A stretch of 64,000 nt of DNA from Corynebacterium sp. SCR221107. Lineage in GTDB: Bacteria > Actinomycetota > Actinomycetes > Mycobacteriales > Mycobacteriaceae. Positions 1-10,556 of this stretch are shown here, piece by piece (positions within the stretch are counted from its first letter, which is position 1; each line of letters begins with the position of its first letter). The notes under the pieces were generated by a model. It ran no database searches, was not told where the DNA came from, and worked only from the letters and a program-made list of their open reading frames with translations. Location: assembly GCF_027886475.1 (NCBI RefSeq), contig NZ_CP115670.1, forward strand, positions 682,001 through 746,000. Direction: 5' to 3'. A program made the position numbers and the translations under genes.

Positions 1-1
1 C

Positions 2-1168
2 GCAGAGAATCTCTCCGCACCGACCAGGCGCGCCACCGAGCTGATGGTTCGCGAACTCGATCGCTTCGAAGCTTTGCTCGCAGACTTGTTGGAAATCTCC
101 CGCCATGACGCAGGTGTGGCGGATCTCGCGGAATCCAATCTGGACCTGCGTACCTGTATTTCCGCAGCCTGGCAGCAGACCGAATACCTCGCCGACTCGC
201 TCGGGGTTCAGGTGCGCTTCATCAAGCCGGAGGAACCGGTGATGGTGGTAGGCGACTCGCGTCGCATCGAGCGCATCCTGCGCAACCTGTTGGCCAATGC
301 CATCGACCACTCGGAAGGCAAGCCAGTGGTGGTTCAGCTGGCCGAAACCACCCAGGCGGCGGCGATTACAGTCGTTGATCATGGCGTGGGTCTCAAGCCC
401 GGCCAGGAGGAGTTGGTCTTTAACCGCTTCTGGCGGGCAGATCCGTCTCGCGTGCGCCATTCCGGTGGCACGGGCCTAGGCCTTGCGATTAGCCATGAAG
501 ATGCTCGCCTGCACGGCGGCACCTTGGACGCCCTCGGCGAGGAGGGTGTGGGCACCATGTTCCGCTTGGTGCTGCCCAAGAAGCCGCATGAGCGCTATTC
601 GGTTGATCCTTTGCCTCTGGAAGTTCCCACGCCTGTGGATGAAGCCGGTATTTCCGCGCCCACTGGGGACATGGTGGTCGCGCTGGACGATGCCGCACGA
701 AAGGCATTGGTCGGGGGAGTTGCGGCCGTGGATAGCGCGCCGTTGGAACAAGAAACATTCACTGATGCGGCGCTGGGGGCGTCGGCAAGCAATGCAGCGA
801 CCGATTTCGAGGAGATTGCCAGCGGCGTGGGCAGCCTCGACGGTGCCAATAACGCCACGGGTGCCAAAATTTCCGACAGACTCGACAGCACAAGCGGTTC
901 CGATGACGCTATTGAGATGGACAATGTCGATGACGTGGAATGGGCCGGTTTCGATGACCCGGCGCACCCCCACTCAGGTAGGGTGACCAGCTACGACGAC
1001 CTCGTTGACCTCGAGGAATTAGAGAATTTCTATGACCCCGACTTCGAAGACACTGCGCATCCTCCGGCGCGGAAAGCAGGTAACAGTAATGGCGCAGCTG
1101 CTGACTCCGGGGATAAGGCAAAGGGTGAATACTCGGGTTCGCATCGGGCGGAGGAGGAAGAGCAGTGA
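2..1168 (+). CDS. mtrB: Sensor histidine kinase MtrB (5' end outside window)
   Basis: The reading frame is open from base 2, so the gene starts upstream. What remains is the end of the phosphoacceptor region (LLADLLEISRHDAG) and the complete HATPase domain: N box (NLLANAIDHSEG), G1 (DHGVGL), F box (FNRFWRADPS) and G2 (GGTGLGLAIS). MtrB is the membrane kinase of the MtrAB system, which controls cell-wall, osmotic and division genes in actinobacteria. After the catalytic domain comes a tail of about 190 residues rich in Asp, Glu, Ala and Ser with no recognisable domain. The stop codon overlaps the GTG start of lpqB by 4 bases, so the two are translationally coupled, as is usual for mtrA-mtrB-lpqB. 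Confidence 0.95.
   Translation, partial: AENLSAPTRRATELMVRELDRFEALLADLLEISRHDAGVADLAESNLDLRTCISAAWQQTEYLADSLGVQVRFIKPEEPVMVVGDSRRIERILRNLLANAIDHSEGKPVVVQLAETTQAAAITVVDHGVGLKPGQEELVFNRFWRADPSRVRHSGGTGLGLAISHEDARLHGGTLDALGEEGVGTMFRLVLPKKPHERYSVDPLPLEVPTPVDEAGISAPTGDMVVALDDAARKALVGGVAAVDSAPLEQETFTDAALGASASNAATDFEEIASGVGSLDGANNATGAKISDRLDSTSGSDDAIEMDNVDDVEWAGFDDPAHPHSGRVTSYDDLVDLEELENFYDPDFEDTAHPPARKAGNSNGAAADSGDKAKGEYSGSHRAEEEEQ
779..791 (+). repeat. 13-bp repeated word, exact (M=C)
   Basis: GCGTCGGCAAGCA on the plus strand, inside the unconserved acidic tail of MtrB. Confidence 0.8.
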
Positions 1169-3006
1169 TCAAACACGCAAAGGTGATGCTTGGTGTGCTC
1201 ATGGGCGCGAGCTTAGTTGCGGGCTGTTCGACGTTGCCTTCGCAGTCGGATCCGCAGGCGTTGCGTCCTTTCGAGGGAGCACAGGCCAGCCAGGCGCAGG
1301 GCCCCGAACCCGATCGGGCGCCAGACTTGCTCATCCGTGACTTCTACGCGGCCCTGGCACAGCCCAACCAGCAGTACCAGCTGGCGCGTACGTATCTGAC
1401 ACCGGATGCCTCAGCAGCCTGGAATCCGGACCTGACCATCAACGTGGTCGATCGCCTCGACGTCAACGTCGCGCAGCCCGGCGACCTTTCTTCGCCGACG
1501 GGCAGCGAAGAAATGAGCCCAGACATCAACGGCGACAATACGGCCACGCTCGCCGCCGCAGCCGCAGAATCCACGGCGGATGTGGCGCAATCGGAAAGTC
1601 AACTGGCACAGGCCACCTACCGGGTATCCGGGCTCATCGTCGGCCAGGTGGAAGTCGGTGGCGGGTACGTGCCCAACACCCAGTCGTTGAATGAAACCAT
1701 CGAACTGCAAAAGGTTGACGGGCAATGGCGGATCAGTTCCTTGCCGAACTCCATCGTCGTCGAGAAGACCGAGCTGCGCAACCGCTATTCCTCGCACAGT
1801 GTGTATTTCTTTGAACCGGGCGGCGGGACGCTCGTTAGCGACCGACGTTGGTTGTATTCTGGATCCAGCTCGTTGGATACGGCGTTGATTTCACTTATCG
1901 TGGAAGGACCTTCTCATACCCTCGCCCCCGGCGTGCTCAACGAGCTGCCTGCGGAGGCGGCGTTTGCGGGGATCACTAACGGCGTCTATCAGCTCACTGG
2001 CGTTGCCAAGCTTAACGACGATGCCCAGCGTCGCCTTGCCGCCCAGCTTGTCTGGACCCTTGCGCTTGCGGACATCCCGGGCCCCTATCACCTCGCCTTC
2101 GACGGTGCCAACGTGGTCTCCAAGGGCACGGGCTCCACTGACCTTACCGTGGACGATTTCGCCGAATTCAACCCCCAAGCGGCTACAAGCAGCATTGGTT
2201 CGCTTTTCGCCATCCGTGGAGGGCAGTTGGTGCAGGTCACCGGCAATCAAGCGACCCCAGTCGCCGGCGCGCTTGGCCAAATGACCTCCATCGAATCTGC
2301 AGACATTGCCTCTTCGACTGCTACTGTGGCGCTAGTGTCGGCAACCGGTGAGGATGAATCTAAGGACTCGCGCTTACTGCTGGCCGGTCAAGACGGTGCG
2401 ACCACTGAGATCCTCAAAGCCCGCACCTTGTCGCGCCCGACTTTCGAATACGGAGCCACCAGCGTGTGGACCGTCCTTGATGGGGAAACGGTGGTGCGTA
2501 TTTCTCGCTCGGCGGGCAGCGGCGACATCGCCCAGACCACGGTGGACACCACAGCATTGGGAGAGGATCCAAGCCCGATTGAATCGCTGCGCCTGTCGTA
2601 CACGGGAGTGCGCGCGGCCTTCATCATCGCCGGACGGGTCTTCGTGGCCACGGTGTCCCGGCCAAATGCCGGCGAGCGCAAGCTCACGAACGTCCAGCAA
2701 TATGCCGCCGACGCCGACCTCGAAGCCCGCACGCTTGACTGGCAACCCGATGGATCGCTGGTGGTGGGCACCTCCAATCCTGAGAGGCCAGTGTGGCGCA
2801 TCGAGCAGGACGGATCCAACTCCCAGACGATGCCCGCGGCAAATATCCAAGCACCTGTCGATGCCGTCGCTGCTACCTCGTCGAATGTCTACGTCACAGA
2901 TTCCCGTGCTGCACTCGAACTTTCCACCACCGGCACGAGCTCGACCTTCTGGCGTGAGGTTCAGGGGTTAGAAGGCGGGCGTAATATCCCTATCGTCTCG
3001 CGTTAG
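1165..3006 (+). CDS. lpqB: Lipoprotein LpqB, MtrAB-associated
   Basis: This 613-residue protein starts at GTG 1165, inside the end of mtrB. A short basic N-terminus, a hydrophobic stretch and the lipobox LVAGC (Cys21) mark an exported lipoprotein. A GerMN-like domain follows (around residues 190-330), then a C-terminal repeat region resembling a degenerate beta-propeller. In mycobacteria LpqB binds the MtrB sensor domain and affects MtrA phosphorylation. Both the position directly after mtrB and the length fit the family. Confidence 0.93.
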   Translation: MIKHAKVMLGVLMGASLVAGCSTLPSQSDPQALRPFEGAQASQAQGPEPDRAPDLLIRDFYAALAQPNQQYQLARTYLTPDASAAWNPDLTINVVDRLDVNVAQPGDLSSPTGSEEMSPDINGDNTATLAAAAAESTADVAQSESQLAQATYRVSGLIVGQVEVGGGYVPNTQSLNETIELQKVDGQWRISSLPNSIVVEKTELRNRYSSHSVYFFEPGGGTLVSDRRWLYSGSSSLDTALISLIVEGPSHTLAPGVLNELPAEAAFAGITNGVYQLTGVAKLNDDAQRRLAAQLVWTLALADIPGPYHLAFDGANVVSKGTGSTDLTVDDFAEFNPQAATSSIGSLFAIRGGQLVQVTGNQATPVAGALGQMTSIESADIASSTATVALVSATGEDESKDSRLLLAGQDGATTEILKARTLSRPTFEYGATSVWTVLDGETVVRISRSAGSGDIAQTTVDTTALGEDPSPIESLRLSYTGVRAAFIIAGRVFVATVSRPNAGERKLTNVQQYAADADLEARTLDWQPDGSLVVGTSNPERPVWRIEQDGSNSQTMPAANIQAPVDAVAATSSNVYVTDSRAALELSTTGTSSTFWREVQGLEGGRNIPIVSR

Positions 3007-3047
3007 CTGGGGAACCGACAGCTGCACCTGATTCGTCCAACGAGTTC

Positions 3048-3803
3048 ATGTTGGAAATCTTGCTGCCTCAATCGTGCATGGGGTGTGGGACGGCGGGGAC
3101 CCGCTGCTGTACAAAGTGTCTGCGCAGTCTGCGCACGCCTCCGCAAAGAATCACCACGAGGGTGGATCCGCACATGCCCGTCTGGGGCCTAGGTCCCTAC
3201 GGTGGCCCCCGGCGAAGGATGATTATCGGGATCAAAGAGCGTGGTAGAAGAGATGCCGTCGGTCCACTTGCTGTCATGACCACGGCGGCTATCGAATACC
3301 TCATTGCCCGCGGTGAGCTTGATTGGGACATCGTCATCGTGCCGGCACCTACCTTGCGCGCCTCAGCACGCAGGCGCGGCGGGGATCCAGTAACGCGTGT
3401 TGCCCGTGCCACCGGTTTCGATGTCGCGCCGCTGCTCGAGCACAGTCGCAGCGTCAAAGATCAGGTAGGGCTGGACGTGTCGGCTAGACGGTCTAACCTT
3501 TCCCAGGGCGTCACTATGGTCAAAAATTGGCAGCGCATCGCGGCAGACCGAGGCCTATTCCCGGAGCCAGGTAGGGGCGGGGCTTACGGTGCGGTAGGCG
3601 TCGGAAAGCACAGAGGAAATGTGACCTGTGCTATAACAGGCGGAATGTTGGTTGCGGAATCGATTGCAGCCTCGCGACCTGCGCGGGCGGTCATACTCCT
3701 CGATGACGTGATTACGACGGGGGCAACGATGGCGGCGTCTTCCGCCGTACTGACCAGCGCCGGACTAAAAATCAGGGGTGGATTGGGGTGGAGTAGCGCC
3801 TAA
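3048..3803 (+). CDS. ComF family phosphoribosyltransferase-like protein
   Basis: The 251-residue protein has an N-terminal Cys cluster (QSCMGCG and CCTKCL) typical of the ComF zinc finger. It also has the PRPP-binding loop VILLDDVITTGAT near the C-terminus and the conserved segment VPAPTLRASARRRGGDP. ComF proteins are linked to DNA uptake in competent bacteria, but in actinobacteria the role is unknown. Compared with the usual family pattern there is a poorly conserved segment before the PRPP loop, around residues 165-195, and the end is atypical (IRGGLGWSSA). One copy of the 13-bp repeated word lies in that segment. The gene sits 41 bases after lpqB and is probably cotranscribed. Confidence 0.8.
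   Translation: MLEILLPQSCMGCGTAGTRCCTKCLRSLRTPPQRITTRVDPHMPVWGLGPYGGPRRRMIIGIKERGRRDAVGPLAVMTTAAIEYLIARGELDWDIVIVPAPTLRASARRRGGDPVTRVARATGFDVAPLLEHSRSVKDQVGLDVSARRSNLSQGVTMVKNWQRIAADRGLFPEPGRGGAYGAVGVGKHRGNVTCAITGGMLVAESIAASRPARAVILLDDVITTGATMAASSAVLTSAGLKIRGGLGWSSA
3598..3610 (+). repeat. 13-bp repeated word, exact (M=A)
   Basis: GCGTCGGAAAGCA on the plus strand, inside the variable segment of the ComF gene. Confidence 0.8.
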
Positions 3804-3936
3804 GCGATAAAACAATGTGGCGCAAAGGTTATGACCAGAGGTATCCTTTGTGTGGAAGTTGATCCCGCCACTGAGGGACGTAGAGAGTAATCCCACTCAC
3901 AACATCCGTGGCGGCCGAACAGGAAGGTACGTGATT

Positions 3937-4611
3937 ATGACCACGCCTGCTGCTAGCAACGATTCCCTGAGCCCCGATGTCAAGGTGGCCATCACCGGAC
4001 GCAACGTTGAGGTTCCTGAGCACTTCGCCGAGCGCGTCAACGCGAAGCTCGCCAAGATCGCTCGCCTCGATCCCACGCTGACTTTCTTCCACGTTGAGCT
4101 CCAGCACGAGCCGAACCCGCGCCGCGCCGATGAGTCCGACCGCATCCAGATCACCGCCACCGGCAAGGGGCACATCGCCCGCGCAGAAGCAAAGGAAGAC
4201 AGCTTCTACGCGGCGCTGGAAACTGCGCTGGCTCGCATGGAGCGTTCCCTGCGTAAGGTCAAGGCTCGCCGTTCCATCTCGCTGTCCGGACACCGCGCCC
4301 CGCTGGGCACCGGCGAGGCCGCTGCCACCTTGGCCAAGGAAGCCGAGGATGCACGTGCGGAAAACAACTACGACGAGGATCCTTACGCAGACAAGGTGGA
4401 GGACGTCGTACCAGGGCAGATTGTTCGTACCAAGGAACACTCCTCTGTACCGATCACCGTTGACGAGGCACTCGGTGAAATGGAACTCGTCGGCCATGAC
4501 TTCTTCCTCTTTGTAAATAAGGAAAATGGTCGCCCTTCGGTTGTTTACCGTCGCCACGCCTTCGACTACGGCCTGATCACTCTGGCTGAAGAGTCAGCCG
4601 ACCAGGAGTAG
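3937..4611 (+). CDS. hpf: Ribosome hibernation promoting factor, long form
   Basis: The protein is 224 residues from ATG 3937, placed 9 bases after the Shine-Dalgarno AGGAAGG; a GTG six bases upstream is too close to it. The N-terminal HPF/RaiA domain (VKVAITGRNVEVPEHFAERV, about residues 15-110) binds the decoding centre of idle ribosomes. The C-terminal domain (about 165-215, with ITVDEALGEMELVGHDFFLF) dimerises 70S particles into 100S. The length matches long HPF. As in mycobacteria, it lies between the ComF gene and secA. Confidence 0.93.
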   Translation: MTTPAASNDSLSPDVKVAITGRNVEVPEHFAERVNAKLAKIARLDPTLTFFHVELQHEPNPRRADESDRIQITATGKGHIARAEAKEDSFYAALETALARMERSLRKVKARRSISLSGHRAPLGTGEAAATLAKEAEDARAENNYDEDPYADKVEDVVPGQIVRTKEHSSVPITVDEALGEMELVGHDFFLFVNKENGRPSVVYRRHAFDYGLITLAEESADQE

Positions 4612-4694
4612 GAATTCCCATTCGCGCTCTCTAGGAGTTGACATTAAGACTGGGCCCCAGAAATCCTCGATGAACCAGAGAATCTGAGGGGCAC

Positions 4695-4734
4695 CTGAAA
4701 CCCGGTAGTTGCATTCAGCAGTTACCGGGTTCAG
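4695..4734 (+). terminator. Hairpin between hpf and secA
   Basis: The arms CTGAAACCCGGTA and TACCGGGTTCAG pair with one bulged base. There is no T-run after the stem. It may be a weak terminator for hpf or a structure in the secA leader. Confidence 0.45.
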
Positions 4735-4811
4735 CCATGTGTGATAGTTGTGCGTACAATGGCGAGTTAGTAGTTTTGCCGTCGTATTTTCAAGGAAAAG
4801 GATTAGCGCAG

Positions 4812-7373
<2,562 letters not shown>

Positions 7374-7387
7374 AGGCCCAAAGGTCA

Positions 7388-7426
7388 CCCATCGACGACA
7401 CCCTCGGGTGCTCGTCGATGGGTTTT
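7388..7426 (+). terminator. Rho-independent terminator of secA
   Basis: A long stem pairs CCCATCGACGACACC with its near-complement around a short loop, and TTTT follows. It begins 15 bases after the secA stop. Confidence 0.85.
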
Positions 7427-7468
7427 CACTACCCCAACGGTGCTTGGAAGGAACGGCCTGAATGAGGA

Positions 7469-8026
7469 CTAGGCCACCCGCAAGGTTCGTACCCGTGCTG
7501 CACCGGTTTCGTCGAAGGTAACCTCGCTGCTAAACGCAAAGTGATGTTCGCGACAGGTTACGGTCCCGATGACATATATGCAGTCGGCTCCCGCCTCAAA
7601 GTGCGAGGAGTCGATTCTTATTGGGCCGTGAATTGATGCGTGTTTCGCGCGGTAATTGATTGATCGTGTGGCGTGTTCGGAAAAGAACCGCTGGGTGATG
7701 CTGGATAAAGGCTTGACCCGGAATGCGGCGGCCAAGCCAACGTTGATGAGCATGACTGCTTTGCGACGGTGGGCGCGTGGGATCTCATCGCCCGCTTTGA
7801 CCGCCGGTTGGTCAACAAGCGCAAGTAACATGCTCATTCCGGGGATGGGGCGCAAGCGTTGTTCGGACAACTGGTTATACTCCTTGAGGTGAAATACTCC
7901 AAGGCAGGCGTTTGATGTCACGGGGTGAACATGCCCCACCACGCGCGCTTGGGCTGCGCAGGTGGCAACTTGTGGGGCACAATAGAAAAGAATAAACGCT
8001 AGGTGTAGGCAGAAAGCATCAAGCAT
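7469..8026 (-). CDS. Rv3235-family (DUF6459-like) hypothetical protein
   Basis: The longest form is 185 residues, but the true start is unclear. The first 40-60 residues look unlike the family, and a start near the MSMLLALVDQ segment would give about 120 residues. The C-terminal two thirds (RSINYRAKHASIHGPIRI, then DCIYVIGTVTCREHHFAF) resemble the Rv3235/DUF6459 family of small actinobacterial proteins, whose relative lies near secA1 in mycobacteria. Function is unknown. The gene is convergent with secA and divergent from the HAD gene at 8095. Confidence 0.55.
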   Translation of the reverse strand: MLDAFCLHLAFILFYCAPQVATCAAQARVVGHVHPVTSNACLGVFHLKEYNQLSEQRLRPIPGMSMLLALVDQPAVKAGDEIPRAHRRKAVMLINVGLAAAFRVKPLSSITQRFFSEHATRSINYRAKHASIHGPIRIDSSHFEAGADCIYVIGTVTCREHHFAFSSEVTFDETGAARVRTLRVA

Positions 8027-8094
8027 CCGCAGGCGGGTGACTCGATAGCTTCCACTATGCCAGTAAATGACTAATCGTGAGGTGTAAGTAGGCC

Positions 8095-8505
8095 GTGCGT
8101 GGCTTGATCGTTGATTATGTAGGCGTCCTGGACGGGACCGATGAAGACCAGCGTCGCTGGCGGAACCTGTTCGCGGCCGCGCGCGCCAATGGCGTGGGTG
8201 TAGCCGTGCTTTCGAATGACCCAGGTGGGGCTGGGGCAGAGCCCATCCGTGTCTTGCAGACCCAGGGCATCGTCGATGCCGTCTTGCTCTCCGGCGAGAT
8301 TGGTGTGGAGAAGCCGGACGAGGCCGCGTTCCAGGCCGCCGCCGACGCCCTCGATCTGCCCATGCGCGACTGCGTGCTTGTCGACGATTCGATCCTCAAC
8401 GTTCGCGCTGCCGTCGAGGCAGGGCTTGTGGGCGTGTACTACCAGCAGTTCGATCGCGCAGTCGTGGAGATTACCGGCCTGTTCGGCCTGGATGGTGAAT
8501 TCTAA
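8095..8505 (+). CDS. HAD-like hydrolase, small
   Basis: The 136-residue protein starts at GTG 8095. It begins LIVDYVGVLDGT, a HAD motif I in the form seen in HAD-IA relatives, contains motif III (GVEKPDEAAF) and motif IV (CVLVDDSILNVRAA), and has no large cap domain. The likely activity is phosphatase or phosphoryl transfer, with unknown substrate. It is coupled to the next gene through TAATG (one shared base). Confidence 0.75.
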   Translation: MRGLIVDYVGVLDGTDEDQRRWRNLFAAARANGVGVAVLSNDPGGAGAEPIRVLQTQGIVDAVLLSGEIGVEKPDEAAFQAAADALDLPMRDCVLVDDSILNVRAAVEAGLVGVYYQQFDRAVVEITGLFGLDGEF

Positions 8506-9011
8506 TGCGCGTCTATCTCCCGGCGACTTTTTCCATTTTGCGTGAGCTCAACGACACGGGCGTGATTAATGCCCGTAACGGCTATGGCTTCGCGGTGACT
8601 CCGGCGCTTCGCGAGTGGTACACGGAAGGTGAGGAGGAGGACCTCGCCGAGATCGCCTTTGATGATGCGTCTTTGGCTTCCCTGCGCCTGCTTGGTGTGG
8701 GCGATGAGGAGGCCTTTCCGCACCGCCGGGTGGTTGTTTCAGTCGACGTATCCGATGACGTCGTGACCTTGGCTCCGGATCTCGGCGAGGCCGTGGTCAA
8801 GCTCAACCCGGCGCAGGTGCCGCTGGATGCCGTCGCGGCGATTCACGTGGATGTGGAGGTCAGCGAGGAAGCTACCGCCAAGGCCATCGAGGCCATCGAT
8901 GCCGCCGACCTTGGTGATGAGGATGCGGAGCTTATCGTGGGTGACGCCGTCGACAACTTCATGGCGTGGTACGACCCCACCGAACTGCCGGTGCTGGTGC
9001 AGCTACTCTAA
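8505..9011 (+). CDS. DUF6912 (Rv3231c-like) conserved protein
   Basis: This 168-residue acidic protein starts MRVYLPATFSILREL and ends in MAWYDPTELPVLVQLL. It matches the Rv3231c type of actinobacterial hypothetical proteins, which in mycobacteria also precedes the Rv3230c reductase and desaturase. No catalytic motif is visible and the function is unknown. It overlaps the HAD gene by one base and ends just before a clear terminator. Confidence 0.75.
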   Translation: MRVYLPATFSILRELNDTGVINARNGYGFAVTPALREWYTEGEEEDLAEIAFDDASLASLRLLGVGDEEAFPHRRVVVSVDVSDDVVTLAPDLGEAVVKLNPAQVPLDAVAAIHVDVEVSEEATAKAIEAIDAADLGDEDAELIVGDAVDNFMAWYDPTELPVLVQLL

Positions 9012-9025
9012 CATCGCTCATTGTC

Positions 9026-9053
9026 AACCCTGGCCTGACGGTCAGGGTTTTTT
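9026..9053 (+). terminator. Rho-independent terminator
   Basis: AACCCTG and CAGGGTT pair around a 10-base loop and six T follow. It closes the two-gene unit at 8095-9011. Confidence 0.85.
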
Positions 9054-9391
9054 ATTGCCTGCGGCCGGGCATGCACAGGACAAACGCGGAACCCACGGTT
9101 GGTGGTTGTTAGCGAGGCAGTGGTTTTCTTAAGTGAAAATCGGAGGTTGGATCAAAGCAGATCGACGAGGTACCGGGGCTGGAAAACTAGGGTGAGTTTG
9201 CTCATCGCGTCCATAGGACCCACGGGGTAAAGGAGAGTGGGGCCGGTGGATGCCTGGGGGCGTCGGAAAGCAGCAATCCGAGGGTGACAACCGCTAAAGG
9301 ATGGGCATCCACGGGTTGCTAAGAATTGCGCAGGGTCGGTGCGTGGGAAGCTGTATGGCACCCGCGCCCACCCTTCGGTCTGGACAAATAG
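9054..9391. other. Intergenic stretch without a recognisable gene
   Basis: I see no conserved coding sequence here. It holds one copy of the repeated 13-bp word (9260-9272) and leads into the operator upstream of the reductase. Confidence 0.6.
9260..9272 (+). repeat. 13-bp repeated word, exact (M=A)
   Basis: GCGTCGGAAAGCA in intergenic DNA, preceded by a run of G. Confidence 0.85.
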
Positions 9392-9421
9392 CCTACGTTA
9401 ACGTAAGCTACGTACCCGTAA
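9392..9421 (+). promoter_or_regulatory. Double-palindrome operator upstream of reductase-desaturase operon
   Basis: There are two adjacent dyads: CCTACGTTAACGTAAG (core TACGTTAACGTA) and TACGTACCCGTA. The site lies 35 bases before the GTG at 9457, where a promoter is expected. Nearly the same 30 bases occur upstream of fas (27437-27466), in opposite orientation relative to transcription. A TetR-type lipid regulator such as FasR is a natural candidate, but that is inference. Confidence 0.7.
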
Positions 9422-9456
9422 CTTTTTGAACCGAAACTTCTTCGAAGGGGGAATGA

Positions 9457-10515
9457 GTGCCTTCCGACAAGCTGGCAGCCGTTCGCGGCATCCTGAAAAG
9501 GTTCACCACACCGCTGCTCCCGGACGACTATTCCGCGCTGATCAACCCGCTGTGGTCCACGCGCGAGCTGCGGGGCAAGATCGTGCGCGTGCAACGCGAT
9601 TTAGAGGTCGTGCATCTCGACATCATCCCAGGCTGGGGTGTGCCCACCGATTTCCATGCGGGCCAGTACATTGGCATCGGGGTGCTTGTCGATGGCCGCT
9701 ACACCTGGCGCTCCTACTCGCTGACCAACGCACCCGGTCATGACCATGGAACCTTGAGCATTACGGTGCGCGCTGTGGAAAAGGGCAAGCTGTCGAATCA
9801 TCTGGTCGACAACGTCGTACCCGGTACCACGATCCGCCTCTTGGCGCCGGCGGGCGAATTTCACCTCACCGATCCGTTGCCGCCGGCGATCGCGTTCGTC
9901 ACCGCCGGTACGGGGCTGACCCCGGTGATCTCCATGCTGCGCACGATGGATGAGCGCGGCCAGTTCGAGGATACCGACGTTGTGCTCGTGCATTCGGCCC
10001 GTACCCAAGACGACGTCTTGTTCGCTAGCGAGCTGCGCAGGCTTGCCGACGCCCACCCCAGGCTGCATGTTCACACCCAAATCACGGGCGAACAAGGCCG
10101 CATCAGCCCGGCGCAGCTGCCCGAGCTCATCCCCGGAATCGGCGACCGAGTGGTCTATGCCTGCGGGCCCGCAGGAATGCTTGATGAGCTCGAGGACTGG
10201 GCCAAAGAAAACCGCGTTGAGCTGAAAACCGAGCGCTTCACACTAGAGCGCGAATCGGATGCGCAGGGCGGGACGATCACCTTCCCCGGGCGCGCCACCG
10301 TCGAGGTCGATGGCGCCACCACCATCCTCGAGGCTGGCGAGAAGGCCGGAGTCAACCTTCCGTTCGGGTGTCGCATGGGCGTGTGCCACACCTGCGTGCG
10401 CCCGCTGGTGGAGGGACATGCCCATAACCTGGTCACCGGCGAAGTCCACGAACCCGGTTCCCGGGTGCGCACCTGCGTCAGCGTGGCCGCGGGCGATCTG
10501 ACCATCGAACCTTAA
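9457..10515 (+). CDS. Ferredoxin-fused NAD(P)H oxidoreductase (Rv3230c type), desaturase partner
   Basis: The 352-residue flavoprotein starts at GTG 9457, just after a G-rich Shine-Dalgarno. The FAD-binding domain carries RSYSLTNAP (about residue 87), the NAD(P)-binding domain carries TAGTGLTPVISMLR (about 150) and YACGPAGMLDELEDW, and the C-terminal plant-type 2Fe-2S domain carries CRMGVCHTC with a distant fourth Cys (RTCVSV). In mycobacteria the related Rv3230c passes electrons to the stearoyl-CoA desaturase DesA3, and here too the desaturase follows directly. The two probably form one operon under the operator at 9392. Confidence 0.9.
   Translation: MPSDKLAAVRGILKRFTTPLLPDDYSALINPLWSTRELRGKIVRVQRDLEVVHLDIIPGWGVPTDFHAGQYIGIGVLVDGRYTWRSYSLTNAPGHDHGTLSITVRAVEKGKLSNHLVDNVVPGTTIRLLAPAGEFHLTDPLPPAIAFVTAGTGLTPVISMLRTMDERGQFEDTDVVLVHSARTQDDVLFASELRRLADAHPRLHVHTQITGEQGRISPAQLPELIPGIGDRVVYACGPAGMLDELEDWAKENRVELKTERFTLERESDAQGGTITFPGRATVEVDGATTILEAGEKAGVNLPFGCRMGVCHTCVRPLVEGHAHNLVTGEVHEPGSRVRTCVSVAAGDLTIEP
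10041..10052 (-). repeat. Repeated word, variant (12 of 13)
   Basis: GCGTCGGCAAGC on the minus strand, inside the reductase gene. The last base of the 13-mer differs. Confidence 0.6.
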
Positions 10516-10556
10516 AGTTTGTGGCCTCACAATGAACCTGCCGGAAGGAAAAACTC

